From: Arenibacter arenosicollis
Lineage (GTDB): Bacteria; Bacteroidota; Bacteroidia; Flavobacteriales; Flavobacteriaceae
Reading direction: 5' to 3'
Assembly (NCBI RefSeq): GCF_014397245.1
Contig: NZ_JACLHY010000006.1
Span: 158,383 to 222,382, forward strand
DNA: 64,000 bases
A model generated the notes under the pieces. It was given only the letters and a program-made list of their open reading frames with translations, ran no database searches and was not told the origin of the DNA. A program made the position numbers and the translations under genes. Of the stretch, positions 53,405 to 61,402 are shown in pieces; within the stretch, counting starts at the first letter, position 1; the number at the start of each line of letters is the position of its first letter.

Positions 53405-53908
53405 ATGAAGAAAGTCTATATTCCAATACTTTTCATAATTGCATTTATCAGCTTTGGAGCCTGCGAAAAAGATGATATCTGTGTGGATGGGGATACCCCA
53501 TTAATGGTGATTAGATTTTATGATGTGGACAACCCCGCCGTATTAAAAAAAGTAACTAAATTTAGAATTGTGGGAGTTGGTCAGAACACGACCGTAACCA
53601 CTGTTGCGGATAGAACCGATTTGGATTCTATTGCCATTCCATTAAAAGTTACCGAAAACAGTACAGGTTTTTATTTCATTAAAAACTCTGCCGATGTTGA
53701 TTCATTAGAAGCGGGAGATTTGGACACCTTATACTTCAATTACACCAGAAAGGATAAATTTATTTCCAGGGCCTGTGGTTATATTGCCAATTTTGAAACT
53801 TTAGGTAGCGATTTAAAAATGGAAACCGATAACTGGATAAAGGATATAGAAATTGTAACCCCATTGGTAGAAAACTCAACAGCGGCCCATGTTAAAATAT
53901 TTCATTAA
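53405..53908 (+). CDS. DUF6452 lipoprotein
   Basis: 167 residues; lipoprotein signal (IPILFIIAFISFGAC) with Cys at about 20. The mature part starts EKDDICVDGDTPLMVIRFYD, a pattern shared by Bacteroidota DUF6452, and ends at a beta-rich C-terminus. It follows rlmD by 11 nt and overlaps the DUF6048 gene by 20 nt. The DUF6452/DUF6048 pair beside rlmD recurs in this family; function unknown. Confidence 0.8.
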   Translation: MKKVYIPILFIIAFISFGACEKDDICVDGDTPLMVIRFYDVDNPAVLKKVTKFRIVGVGQNTTVTTVADRTDLDSIAIPLKVTENSTGFYFIKNSADVDSLEAGDLDTLYFNYTRKDKFISRACGYIANFETLGSDLKMETDNWIKDIEIVTPLVENSTAAHVKIFH

Positions 53909-54719
53909 TAGTTTTATATTTCTAGCGATTGTATTTGGATACTCGCAAAGTAAACCAATTGATCTGCAGCCAAAAGACACGGTAGCCCATACAGATCCTT
54001 ACGGAATTAGGGTGGGGATAGATCTTAGCCGCCCCTTGATTTCTTTTCTGAATGATGATTATACTGGACTTGAAATAGTTGGCGATTACAGGATTACGAA
54101 TAAACTTTATGTGGCCGCAGAACTGGGAAACGAAAAAAATACCAAACAGGAAGATCTCTACAATTTCACGACTTCCGGGAGTTACTTAAAACTTGGTGTG
54201 GATTATAACACCTATGGCAATTGGTACGGCATGAACAACTCAATTCACGTGGGAGGCCGCTATGCTTACAGTACTTTTAGTCAAACCTTGAATAATTATC
54301 AAATTTATGATACCAACCGATATTGGAACGATCCGGATTATCAGAACAATCCTGACCCCAATACCGTGAACGACTTCCCTTTTGGTTCAGATGTTTCCCA
54401 AGAATTTAGCGGATTAAGTGCCAGTTGGCTAGAGGCCGTGTTGGGCCTAAAAGCAGAGCTATTCGCCAATATTTATTTGGGAGCTAGTGTCCGGATTGGC
54501 TTCTTGGTCAGCAATAAAGATCCTGAAAATTTTAGAAATTTATGGATTCCAGGATTCAATAAAGTTACCGATGGAAGCAATTTTGGCGTTGGCTACAATT
54601 ATTCCATCACCTATTTTATACCGCTCTATAAGAAAGCCAAGAAAATTAAGGAAAAGGAAGAAAAGCCCGCACAAAAGAAACCGGGACAGCAAGGCCCTAA
54701 AGTTCCCGGAAACCTTTAA
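53889..54719 (+). CDS. DUF6048 secreted protein
   Basis: 276 residues with a signal peptide (FINSFIFLAIVFGYSQ). A beta-rich body (GIRVGIDLSRPLISFLND, LKLGVDYNTYGNWYGMNNSI, YNYSITYFIPLYKKAKKI) looks like a small outer-membrane barrel; the lysine-, glutamate- and proline-rich tail (KEKEEKPAQKKPGQQ) is likely disordered. Start overlaps the DUF6452 gene, so translation is coupled. The last 23 nt overlap the convergent small membrane-protein gene. Confidence 0.8.
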   Translation: MLKYFINSFIFLAIVFGYSQSKPIDLQPKDTVAHTDPYGIRVGIDLSRPLISFLNDDYTGLEIVGDYRITNKLYVAAELGNEKNTKQEDLYNFTTSGSYLKLGVDYNTYGNWYGMNNSIHVGGRYAYSTFSQTLNNYQIYDTNRYWNDPDYQNNPDPNTVNDFPFGSDVSQEFSGLSASWLEAVLGLKAELFANIYLGASVRIGFLVSNKDPENFRNLWIPGFNKVTDGSNFGVGYNYSITYFIPLYKKAKKIKEKEEKPAQKKPGQQGPKVPGNL

Positions 54720-54927
54720 TAAAAATCCATTTCATCATTATTTTGTCGCCTTTATTGGATTTGACAACCACATATTTGGGTGCCATTAAACTTGCAATTA
54801 TTGCCGCTATAACCGCTAAGACAAGTGTGTCTAGCGATAGTAACATACCAAGCAATAATCTGCCCACCACAAATAAAATAGCGAAGCCTAGAAAATTATA
54901 GATAAGGACTTTATGTTTTGGTTTCAC
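54697..54927 (-). CDS. Small membrane protein of unknown function
   Basis: 76 residues from a GTG start. Two hydrophobic segments (VLIYNFLGFAILFVVGRLLL and LDTLVLAVIAAIIASLMAP) and a basic C-terminus (KSNKGDKIMMKW). Its 3' end overlaps the DUF6048 gene on the other strand. No family recognised. Confidence 0.65.
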   Translation of the reverse strand: MKPKHKVLIYNFLGFAILFVVGRLLLGMLLSLDTLVLAVIAAIIASLMAPKYVVVKSNKGDKIMMKWIFIKGFREL

Positions 54928-54952
54928 GCTTCCGATATTGTTAAATTATAGG

Positions 54953-56116
54953 CTATTCCGCCTTATTAAACTTGGCTTTCTTACTTCCTTCGTACATCAC
55001 GTATTTTACCAAGCGCGATTCCAAATGACTATTAAATACCTTTATTTTTCTTGATGGACGTAGACCAACAAATTTTAAAGCCTCCAAGTTGGAAGTGATA
55101 AACCACGCATCGGTTCCAGGATAATTCCTCTTCAAGGTATTTCCAATGTCGGCATAAAAATCCTCCATTTCAATGTCCAATCGTTCACCATAGGGCGGGT
55201 TAAAAACCATATGCAAATGCCCTTCCGTAAATTTCTCAGTATCAAAAAAGTTCTTCCTTTCAATCGTTATATAATCGGATAGATTAGCGTTTACCACGTT
55301 ATCCTGAGCTTTTCTAACAGCAGACGGTGCCTTATCATATCCAATTATTTTATGATTAAACTCCCTTGTCCTATTTAGACTGCTATCTACAATTTTTTCG
55401 AAAAGTTCGGCATCAAAATCATGCCATTTCTCAAAAGCAAATTCCTTTCTATTAATGTTGGCTGGAATATTACATGCAATCATGGCCGCTTCTGTCAGCA
55501 TGGTTCCACTACCGCACATGGGATCCAAAAAATCACATTGTCCATCCCATCCGCTTAATAACAAAAGTCCGGCTGCCAAAACCTCATTTATGGGTGCAAT
55601 ATTGGTAGCAGTCCTATATCCCCTTTGGTGCAAAGACCTGCCAGAGGAATCCAATGCCACATTACATTGATCATTTTGAATATGGATATTGATCCTAACA
55701 TCTGGAAATTTAATATCTACATCTGGCCTACTACCATCCGTATCCCTGAATTTATCCACTATGGCATCTTTAGTCTTTTGGGATACATATAGGGAATGTG
55801 TGAAATTTTCACTATTCACCGTGGCGTCTATGGCAAAAGTCGTGGAGGTCGAAAGATAATCGAACCAATCCATGGCATAGATTTTTTTATAAAGATCGTT
55901 CTCATCCCGAACACGAAACGAATGGATAGGTTTGACAATTTTAATTGCTGTTCGCAAACAAAGATTTGCTTTGTACATAAAACCGGTATCCCCTTCAAAA
56001 AATACACTCCTAACCCCTTCTTCAACATTGCCCGCACCGAGGTTTCGCAATTCCTTGGCTAAAATTTCCTCAAAACCAAACATGGTCTTGGCCACCATTT
56101 TAAAATTTTTGTTCAT
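54953..56116 (-). CDS. THUMP-domain rRNA methyltransferase (RlmL N-terminal-like)
   Basis: 387 residues. N-terminal THUMP domain (about 1-155, FGFEEILAKELRNLGAGNVE, FAIDATVNSENFTHSLYVSQ) and a class I methyltransferase (DPMCGSGTMLTEAAMIACN near residue 205, the catalytic NPPYGERLDIE near 310). It resembles the N-terminal half of RlmL, which makes m2G in 23S rRNA; the second RlmL half is absent, as is usual in this phylum. Its TATTTTTG element lies 20 nt upstream. Target site inferred. Confidence 0.9.
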   Translation of the reverse strand: MNKNFKMVAKTMFGFEEILAKELRNLGAGNVEEGVRSVFFEGDTGFMYKANLCLRTAIKIVKPIHSFRVRDENDLYKKIYAMDWFDYLSTSTTFAIDATVNSENFTHSLYVSQKTKDAIVDKFRDTDGSRPDVDIKFPDVRINIHIQNDQCNVALDSSGRSLHQRGYRTATNIAPINEVLAAGLLLLSGWDGQCDFLDPMCGSGTMLTEAAMIACNIPANINRKEFAFEKWHDFDAELFEKIVDSSLNRTREFNHKIIGYDKAPSAVRKAQDNVVNANLSDYITIERKNFFDTEKFTEGHLHMVFNPPYGERLDIEMEDFYADIGNTLKRNYPGTDAWFITSNLEALKFVGLRPSRKIKVFNSHLESRLVKYVMYEGSKKAKFNKAE

Positions 56117-56136
56117 ATCTACCTTTAAGATTACCG

Positions 56137-56144
56137 CAAAAATA
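56137..56144 (-). promoter_or_regulatory. Promoter -7 element of the THUMP methyltransferase gene
   Basis: TATTTTTG on the minus strand, 20 nt before ATG 56116, divergent from the ZIP gene promoter about 30 bp away. Confidence 0.5.
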
Positions 56145-56175
56145 CGTTAATTTTAGCCCTTATTAGCCAATATGG

Positions 56176-56183
56176 TAATTTTG
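56176..56183 (+). promoter_or_regulatory. Promoter -7 element of the ZIP transporter gene
   Basis: TAATTTTG (TAnnTTTG), 23 nt before ATG 56207. Confidence 0.45.
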
Positions 56184-56206
56184 TACAATACCAGAATTAA
56201 TCCTTA

Positions 56207-56878
56207 ATGAAATATTTATTACCCATTCTTGGCGTTTTGCTAAGCTTTATATTTGTATACTTCACCAAACCAAAAAACAAGGAAGTCTTTAAACTACTTC
56301 TGGCCTTTAGTGGAGCTTTTTTACTGGCTTTAACTGTATTTGAATTGTTTCCTGAAGTTTATGGTAGTGCAGAACCAAAAACGGTCGGAGTATTTATTAT
56401 GTTGGGGATACTACTCCAGATTTTTCTTGAATTTTTTTCCAAAGGGGCGGAGCATGGCCATGTACATTTAGATCCTGAAAAATCGGATTTCCCTTGGATG
56501 CTTTTTATAAGCCTATGCATACATTCGCTTCTTGAAGGATTGCCAATAGAAAATCACAGCACCATTTTATATGGAATATTAATCCATAAAATTCCTATTG
56601 CCATCATTCTTAGTATATTCCTGCTCAACTCTAAAATTAAGTTGCAGTCCGCCATATTTTTTATTGTGCTTTTTTCCCTGATGACCCCTATTGGCACTTA
56701 TATTGCTGCCAATTATGAGTTTATCCACGCATATGCCGTTTTACTAAACGCTTTGGTTATTGGTGTCTTCCTTCATATTTCAACTGTTATTTTGTTCGAA
56801 AGTTCGGAGGCACATAAGTTTAACTTACGCAAATTGGTGGTCATTATATTGGGAATTTCAATTGCCTATATGTTGTAA
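56207..56878 (+). CDS. ZIP-family metal transporter
   Basis: 223 residues with about seven or eight membrane segments, the usual size for bacterial ZIP. The binuclear metal site is present: CIHSLLEGLPIENHS near residue 108 (HxxxE) and GILIHKIPIAIILSIF near 130 (HxxP). A short histidine loop (EHGHVHLDPEKS) lies before it, as in many ZIPs. It would import zinc or other divalent metal; the metal is not predictable. Its promoter element is at 56176-56183. Confidence 0.85.
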   Translation: MKYLLPILGVLLSFIFVYFTKPKNKEVFKLLLAFSGAFLLALTVFELFPEVYGSAEPKTVGVFIMLGILLQIFLEFFSKGAEHGHVHLDPEKSDFPWMLFISLCIHSLLEGLPIENHSTILYGILIHKIPIAIILSIFLLNSKIKLQSAIFFIVLFSLMTPIGTYIAANYEFIHAYAVLLNALVIGVFLHISTVILFESSEAHKFNLRKLVVIILGISIAYML

Positions 56879-56918
56879 ACATCTTGGTTAGGTACCAACC
56901 TTAATAAATGTCGAAAGC

Positions 56919-56926
56919 TATTTTTG
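56919..56926 (+). promoter_or_regulatory. TAnnTTTG element far upstream of the metallophosphoesterase
   Basis: TATTTTTG lies 231 nt before the next annotated start (57158). The intervening sequence has only a 33-codon GTG frame and a 16-codon ATG frame (57068-57118), neither convincing. A long leader or a small RNA are both possible. Confidence 0.3.
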
Positions 56927-57157
56927 TGATTTGGTCCATAATTCCAGGGAATTCCAATTTTGCGTCCATCCCTCAATCTTTCATCATTCATCTTACTAAT
57001 AATCAGGTCTTTCTACAAGGGTAAGAAATAGTGGGAAATGGCTAAGAATTACGATATCATAAGTTTTATGATGAAGTATATTGCCAAGGCAATTTTATGG
57101 TGCGTACTTAAAAATTAACGACAATACCCATCAGTAAACATTTTCAAATCCAATGAC

Positions 57158-58156
57158 ATGATCAATAAAAAACTTCAAACTACAGGCTTTATATTCCTTC
57201 TTATATTAAATAGTTACATTGTTAGAGGGCAACGCACCATACACCAAGTGGGCCAAGATCATTTTAATATCCAAATAGACAGATCTACCTCCTCCCCAAT
57301 CACCATCCTACAAGTTACGGATCTTCATTTGGGCAGTACTCATGAAGGTAAATGGAAAAGAGACTTGGAAACCTGTAGAAGAATAAAAAAATTAGTGGAT
57401 ACCTACGACCCGGATATGATTGCCATTACAGGCGATCTTTTTGACGGCAATAAGCCACATGGCACATTGTTGGCAGCCTACGCTGTCAACTTTTTCGACA
57501 GCTTGGAGAGGCCTTGGTTGTTTGCTTTTGGCAATCACGATCCGGAAGGAGGATTCGGGAGGGCCGATATAGCCATGGTTTTTGCAGAATCTGAATGGGG
57601 TGTTTTAGGCAAGCATCCGGTGAATAATAAGTGGAAAGAAAAATATGATTATGTAGTAGATGTTACTGTTAAAGGTGAAGAAAAACCGGTGTGGCAAATC
57701 TTTGGTTTCGACTCTGGTTCCGAAAAAGGATACAGATCCATTAAGGAAGATCAACTTAAATGGTACAGGGACAAATCTGTCAACACTATGGATAAATACA
57801 AAGAAAAGGTTAGGGCAATTTCTATCTTCCATATTCCCTTGATCGAATTTCAATACTTACAGGACGATGATACCATAAAGAAATATGGATTTAGCGAGGA
57901 AAAGGTTTATTACGAAGAAGATGATGGATCGGTGTACAACACCTTCTTGGATGTGGGAAATATGGAAGCGGTGTTTTCCGGTCACGACCATTACAATAAC
58001 TATTGGGGAACTTATAAGGGCGGTATTATCCTAGCCTACGGATATATTAGCGGTGTGGCTACGAAATACGCTTGGCCTCCAGGAGGCAAATTGATTTCAC
58101 TGCCAAGTGATGGGGGCGAAATAAGCATGAAAAACGTGGTCCCGAACATGGAATAG
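57158..58156 (+). CDS. Secreted metallophosphoesterase
   Basis: 332 residues with a signal peptide (TTGFIFLLILNSYIVRGQ). Calcineurin-like metal motifs are complete: ITILQVTDLHLGS near residue 50, AITGDLFDGN near 90, LFAFGNHDPEGGF near 125, ISIFHIPLIEF near 225 and FSGHDHYNNYWG near 272. It hydrolyses phosphate esters; likely a periplasmic phosphatase or phosphodiesterase, substrate unknown. No partner genes; the next gene is on the same strand but 97 nt away. Confidence 0.9.
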   Translation: MINKKLQTTGFIFLLILNSYIVRGQRTIHQVGQDHFNIQIDRSTSSPITILQVTDLHLGSTHEGKWKRDLETCRRIKKLVDTYDPDMIAITGDLFDGNKPHGTLLAAYAVNFFDSLERPWLFAFGNHDPEGGFGRADIAMVFAESEWGVLGKHPVNNKWKEKYDYVVDVTVKGEEKPVWQIFGFDSGSEKGYRSIKEDQLKWYRDKSVNTMDKYKEKVRAISIFHIPLIEFQYLQDDDTIKKYGFSEEKVYYEEDDGSVYNTFLDVGNMEAVFSGHDHYNNYWGTYKGGIILAYGYISGVATKYAWPPGGKLISLPSDGGEISMKNVVPNME

Positions 58157-58253
58157 GCCCCGACAATTCATTCACAAAAGAGGACAATACTATTTAAATT
58201 ACTTAAATTATGCCTTTTTTAATGAATTCAAATCAAATCAAAGTCCCAAGCAG

Positions 58254-58682
58254 ATGTTCAGCAAGGAAGAAGCAAAAAAATTACGCCAGGATTTCTGGAT
58301 TTCCTTTGGAAAATCCTTTCCCAGAAAATGGATTTTATATAATACCGGTATTAAGGATTTCTCCTTTAAATTTCATTTTGATTTAAAAAGTGCAATGGTC
58401 TCAATGGATATTGAAAGCCAGGATCTGGAAAAACGGTTGGAAGTATGGGAAAAATTGATGTCTCTTAGGTCGATTTTATTAGAAGAACATCTACCTAAAG
58501 CCCTATTTGAAGATACGGTTATTCTTGATAATGGAAAGGAAATTTCAAGGGTATCCGTGAGCTTGGAAAATGTATCCATACACAACAAAAATACCTGGCA
58601 GGAGACTATGGTATTTTTAAAGGACCACATGTCCGCCTTTGAAGAATTCTATAATGAGTATGAAGACATTATACAGTCTTAA
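58254..58682 (+). CDS. DUF4268 protein
   Basis: 142 residues, cytoplasmic. The block EAKKLRQDFWISFGKSFPRK followed by KDFSFKFHFDLKSAMVSMDI and a helical C-terminus (LKDHMSAFEEFYNEYEDII) matches Bacteroidota DUF4268, a domain also seen with nuclease-like folds. There is no membrane segment or catalytic motif that I can name. Its stop overlaps that of the convergent hemolysin III gene by 4 nt. Confidence 0.75.
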   Translation: MFSKEEAKKLRQDFWISFGKSFPRKWILYNTGIKDFSFKFHFDLKSAMVSMDIESQDLEKRLEVWEKLMSLRSILLEEHLPKALFEDTVILDNGKEISRVSVSLENVSIHNKNTWQETMVFLKDHMSAFEEFYNEYEDIIQS

Positions 58683-59296
58683 ACCACATCAAAAAATATA
58701 AAAAACCAATGACTAATGGCGCCGGCCAAAACAAAGAGATGCCAAATGAAATGGTTGTAGGGAATTTTTTCAAAAGCGTAAAAAACAATTCCTACAGTAT
58801 AAAAAGCACCCCCTAAAAATAGGGCAAACAGTCCATAAAAAGTTGTCTGGGAAAGTACATTGCCAAAATCCAATATAATCAACCAGCCCATTGCCAAATA
58901 AAGCAGAAGTGAAATAAACTCATATTTCCCTGTATAGAATAATTTCATGACGGTACCCGCGGCAGCTATTCCCCAAACTGTATAAAAGATTAACCATCCA
59001 TTGCCTTTTTCCAACAAAATCAAGGCAACCGGTGTATAGGTTCCGGCAATTAAAAAATAAATACTAATGTGATCTAAGATCCTCAATTTACTTTTCCAAT
59101 TCGGATTCCTAACACGATGATATAAGGTTGACACCGTAAACAATAATAGAATGGTAAAGCTGTAAACAATAATTGAAAAGGTGCCGTAAGAAGTTTGCTC
59201 CCCCGCATATTCAATTAAAGCAATAAAGCCTATAAGCCCTAAAAGAATTCCCAGGGCATGCGAAAGGGTATTTAGTTTTTCCTCAATGGATAACAT
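58679..59296 (-). CDS. Hemolysin III family membrane protein (TrhA/PAQR)
   Basis: 205 residues with seven membrane segments. PAQR-family landmarks: NTLSHALGILLGL near residue 12, STLYHRVRN near 58, DHISIYFLIAGTYTPVAL near 75 and WHLFVLAGAISHWFF near 190, which carry the conserved His, Ser and Asp residues of the putative metal site. Members affect membrane lipid balance; the name hemolysin is historical. Its stop overlaps the DUF4268 stop. Confidence 0.9.
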   Translation of the reverse strand: MLSIEEKLNTLSHALGILLGLIGFIALIEYAGEQTSYGTFSIIVYSFTILLLFTVSTLYHRVRNPNWKSKLRILDHISIYFLIAGTYTPVALILLEKGNGWLIFYTVWGIAAAGTVMKLFYTGKYEFISLLLYLAMGWLIILDFGNVLSQTTFYGLFALFLGGAFYTVGIVFYAFEKIPYNHFIWHLFVLAGAISHWFFIFFDVV

Positions 59297-59427
59297 TTTA
59301 TAAAATTAATCAAATGTTTCCAATTAATCCGTCAACTATTTATCACAATACCACTTATGTATTTTTGAATACAAAATTTAAGTTTATTTTGTACAAAGTT
59401 TAATACCCTTGGAGTAGAAACAAAAAT

Positions 59428-61386
59428 CTACTGCACAATTAGTTTAGCCCGCATTATCGAAGAATGCCCTGGAAAGGTACATACTATCCAATATTCACCT
59501 GGCTCATCAGGCATTTTAACATAGATTTTTTCAGCTGTTTCCGGTTGCATAATAGCCGTATGATACAGCACTAAATCTGTATCCGGCACATAATTATAGT
59601 CCGGACCGTCCAATCCCAACATTAAGGCCATTTGCCCCACCTTATCCACCGACTCCTTACCTTTCTGGGTAATTACCAGATTGTGCATCATATCGTCGTT
59701 ATTATTAAAAGTGAGCTCTACCTTAGCTCCTCTTTTAACTTGTACCTGCTCAACATCATACTTCAAACCCGGTTTGGTACCTATCATTATTTTTTGATCG
59801 GTTTTATTATTCCAATCACTAGGCATTTTTGTAATTCTTTTGGGTTGAACAATGTTTTTACCTGATTTGACCATACCTGTCATTTGCGGGGACTTCAACA
59901 CTCCACCAGGGACTTCATTCAAAGTATAGTAACCAGTGTCATGTAGTAGTTTCTTACCAGTCCCGGACGTAAGGTCTGGGATTTTAATCTCGTGAATAAA
60001 GCCCAACCTCATACCATGCAAAGTTAATTTCACAGATAATCCATCTGGAGAAACCTCTGCTTTGTGTACCATAACCGGTTGTTCTTCCGTTATAGGGCTA
60101 CCATAGTCATTATGATATTTATAGGTAAAGCTTTTCATTTGATAGCTAGCCACATCACTGGCCAACTTTTTATTGACAGGTTCAGTAAATTCCAATTGAA
60201 ATCCATCATCCAACGCTTTCATCGTTTTAATTTCAAAAGGTACTTTCCCCGTCCATTCCAATCTTTGCAGACCATATGGGGCTTTTCCCGTGGAGGCCCA
60301 TCCCCTACTGGTCATACCCACAAACATACTGGAATCCCTACCCCAGATCATACGCAATATTCCTGAGGAAAAACCCTCTCGAAATAAAAAGGAAGCGCCT
60401 TGGTACACCCCATTGACCTTTTCCATAAATACCCGCATAATCTTACTATGTCCCTGGTCTCCAATAAACATCTGGCCTTCAAAGGGTCCGAATTTTCCAT
60501 GGGTAGTATCATATAGAATATCGGATGTAGAAATCCCCTGAATGGTATGCGGAAACCAAATGGCCGGAGCTTTAAGAGCTGGTACCTTTTTAGCATATTC
60601 ATAAAGACTTAAGCCCGATTGCTTTTCGATTTCCTCCTGTTTCAATTTTAGGGGTGATTGCGGATCATCTGTCCATCTTAAACCTTCCGGATTACCAGCA
60701 AAATCACCCACTTCCAAATGGGTCATCCTTCCAGAACCTACCCAATCCCCTTGATTTTCGGTATAGAAATAGTCACCTTCAGAATTCATATTAAATCCCG
60801 CAGGAGACCTTAAGCCGGTTGCAATAGGGGTCATTTCCCCTTCAGGTGTTATTTTTAACATCCATCCCCTCCATTTTACCAAACTAGCACCATGGCCGAT
60901 CCAGGATAAATTTAAAGTGACCAACATATCCCCATTAGGCAAAATTAACGGACCATAAGAATAGTCGTGGTAATTCCCGGACAAAGGCCATGTATATACG
61001 GTCTTATAACTATCGGCCTTTCCATCCCCGTTTCTGTCATCCAATCTAGTAAGTTCTCCACGTTGGGAAAGATAGAAACCATTGTCCTTATAGGCCAAGC
61101 CCAAAGTCTCGTGCATCCCGTGCGCATATCTTTTATAAACTGGGTTTAAACTATATGGCTTATCTATTAACCATACCTCACCCCTTCTGGTAGACACCCC
61201 CAATTTATCGTCATCCGTAAACGCCAATCCTCCTACTTCCAATACAACATCCTTTGGAATGGGCACATCCACTATTTTATAATATTCCGCTTCCTTTTTG
61301 GCCATTTCCGAACTTTCCTGTCCAAATGTACCTTGTACTGTTCCCAAAAGGAATACAAAGAAAACTGCCTTTCTTAAAATCTGCAT
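59428..61386 (-). CDS. Secreted beta-propeller protein with C-terminal blue-copper domain
   Basis: 652 residues from ATG 61386 (MQILRKAVFFVFLLG, signal peptide). The frame opens 16 codons earlier inside the DUF1080 gene, but this start gives a proper signal. Residues about 40-420 form a large propeller (KRYAHGMHETLGLAYKDNGF, GMLRSPAGFNMNSEGDYFYT-like blades, PHTIQGISTSDILYDTTHGK). A linker precedes a cupredoxin domain (about 545-650) with the type 1 copper ligands visible: His in MMHNLV, then Cys, His and Met in VCTFPGHSSIM. Probably an extracytoplasmic electron-transfer or oxidase-type protein, paired with the DUF1080 gene upstream. Confidence 0.85.
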   Translation of the reverse strand: MQILRKAVFFVFLLGTVQGTFGQESSEMAKKEAEYYKIVDVPIPKDVVLEVGGLAFTDDDKLGVSTRRGEVWLIDKPYSLNPVYKRYAHGMHETLGLAYKDNGFYLSQRGELTRLDDRNGDGKADSYKTVYTWPLSGNYHDYSYGPLILPNGDMLVTLNLSWIGHGASLVKWRGWMLKITPEGEMTPIATGLRSPAGFNMNSEGDYFYTENQGDWVGSGRMTHLEVGDFAGNPEGLRWTDDPQSPLKLKQEEIEKQSGLSLYEYAKKVPALKAPAIWFPHTIQGISTSDILYDTTHGKFGPFEGQMFIGDQGHSKIMRVFMEKVNGVYQGASFLFREGFSSGILRMIWGRDSSMFVGMTSRGWASTGKAPYGLQRLEWTGKVPFEIKTMKALDDGFQLEFTEPVNKKLASDVASYQMKSFTYKYHNDYGSPITEEQPVMVHKAEVSPDGLSVKLTLHGMRLGFIHEIKIPDLTSGTGKKLLHDTGYYTLNEVPGGVLKSPQMTGMVKSGKNIVQPKRITKMPSDWNNKTDQKIMIGTKPGLKYDVEQVQVKRGAKVELTFNNNDDMMHNLVITQKGKESVDKVGQMALMLGLDGPDYNYVPDTDLVLYHTAIMQPETAEKIYVKMPDEPGEYWIVCTFPGHSSIMRAKLIVQ

Positions 61387-61402
61387 AATTGGTTGTTTTG
61401 GG

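Noticed and set aside
57068..57118. 16-codon frame MMKYIAKAILWCVLKN
   Set aside because: Too short and without promoter, conservation evidence or terminator.
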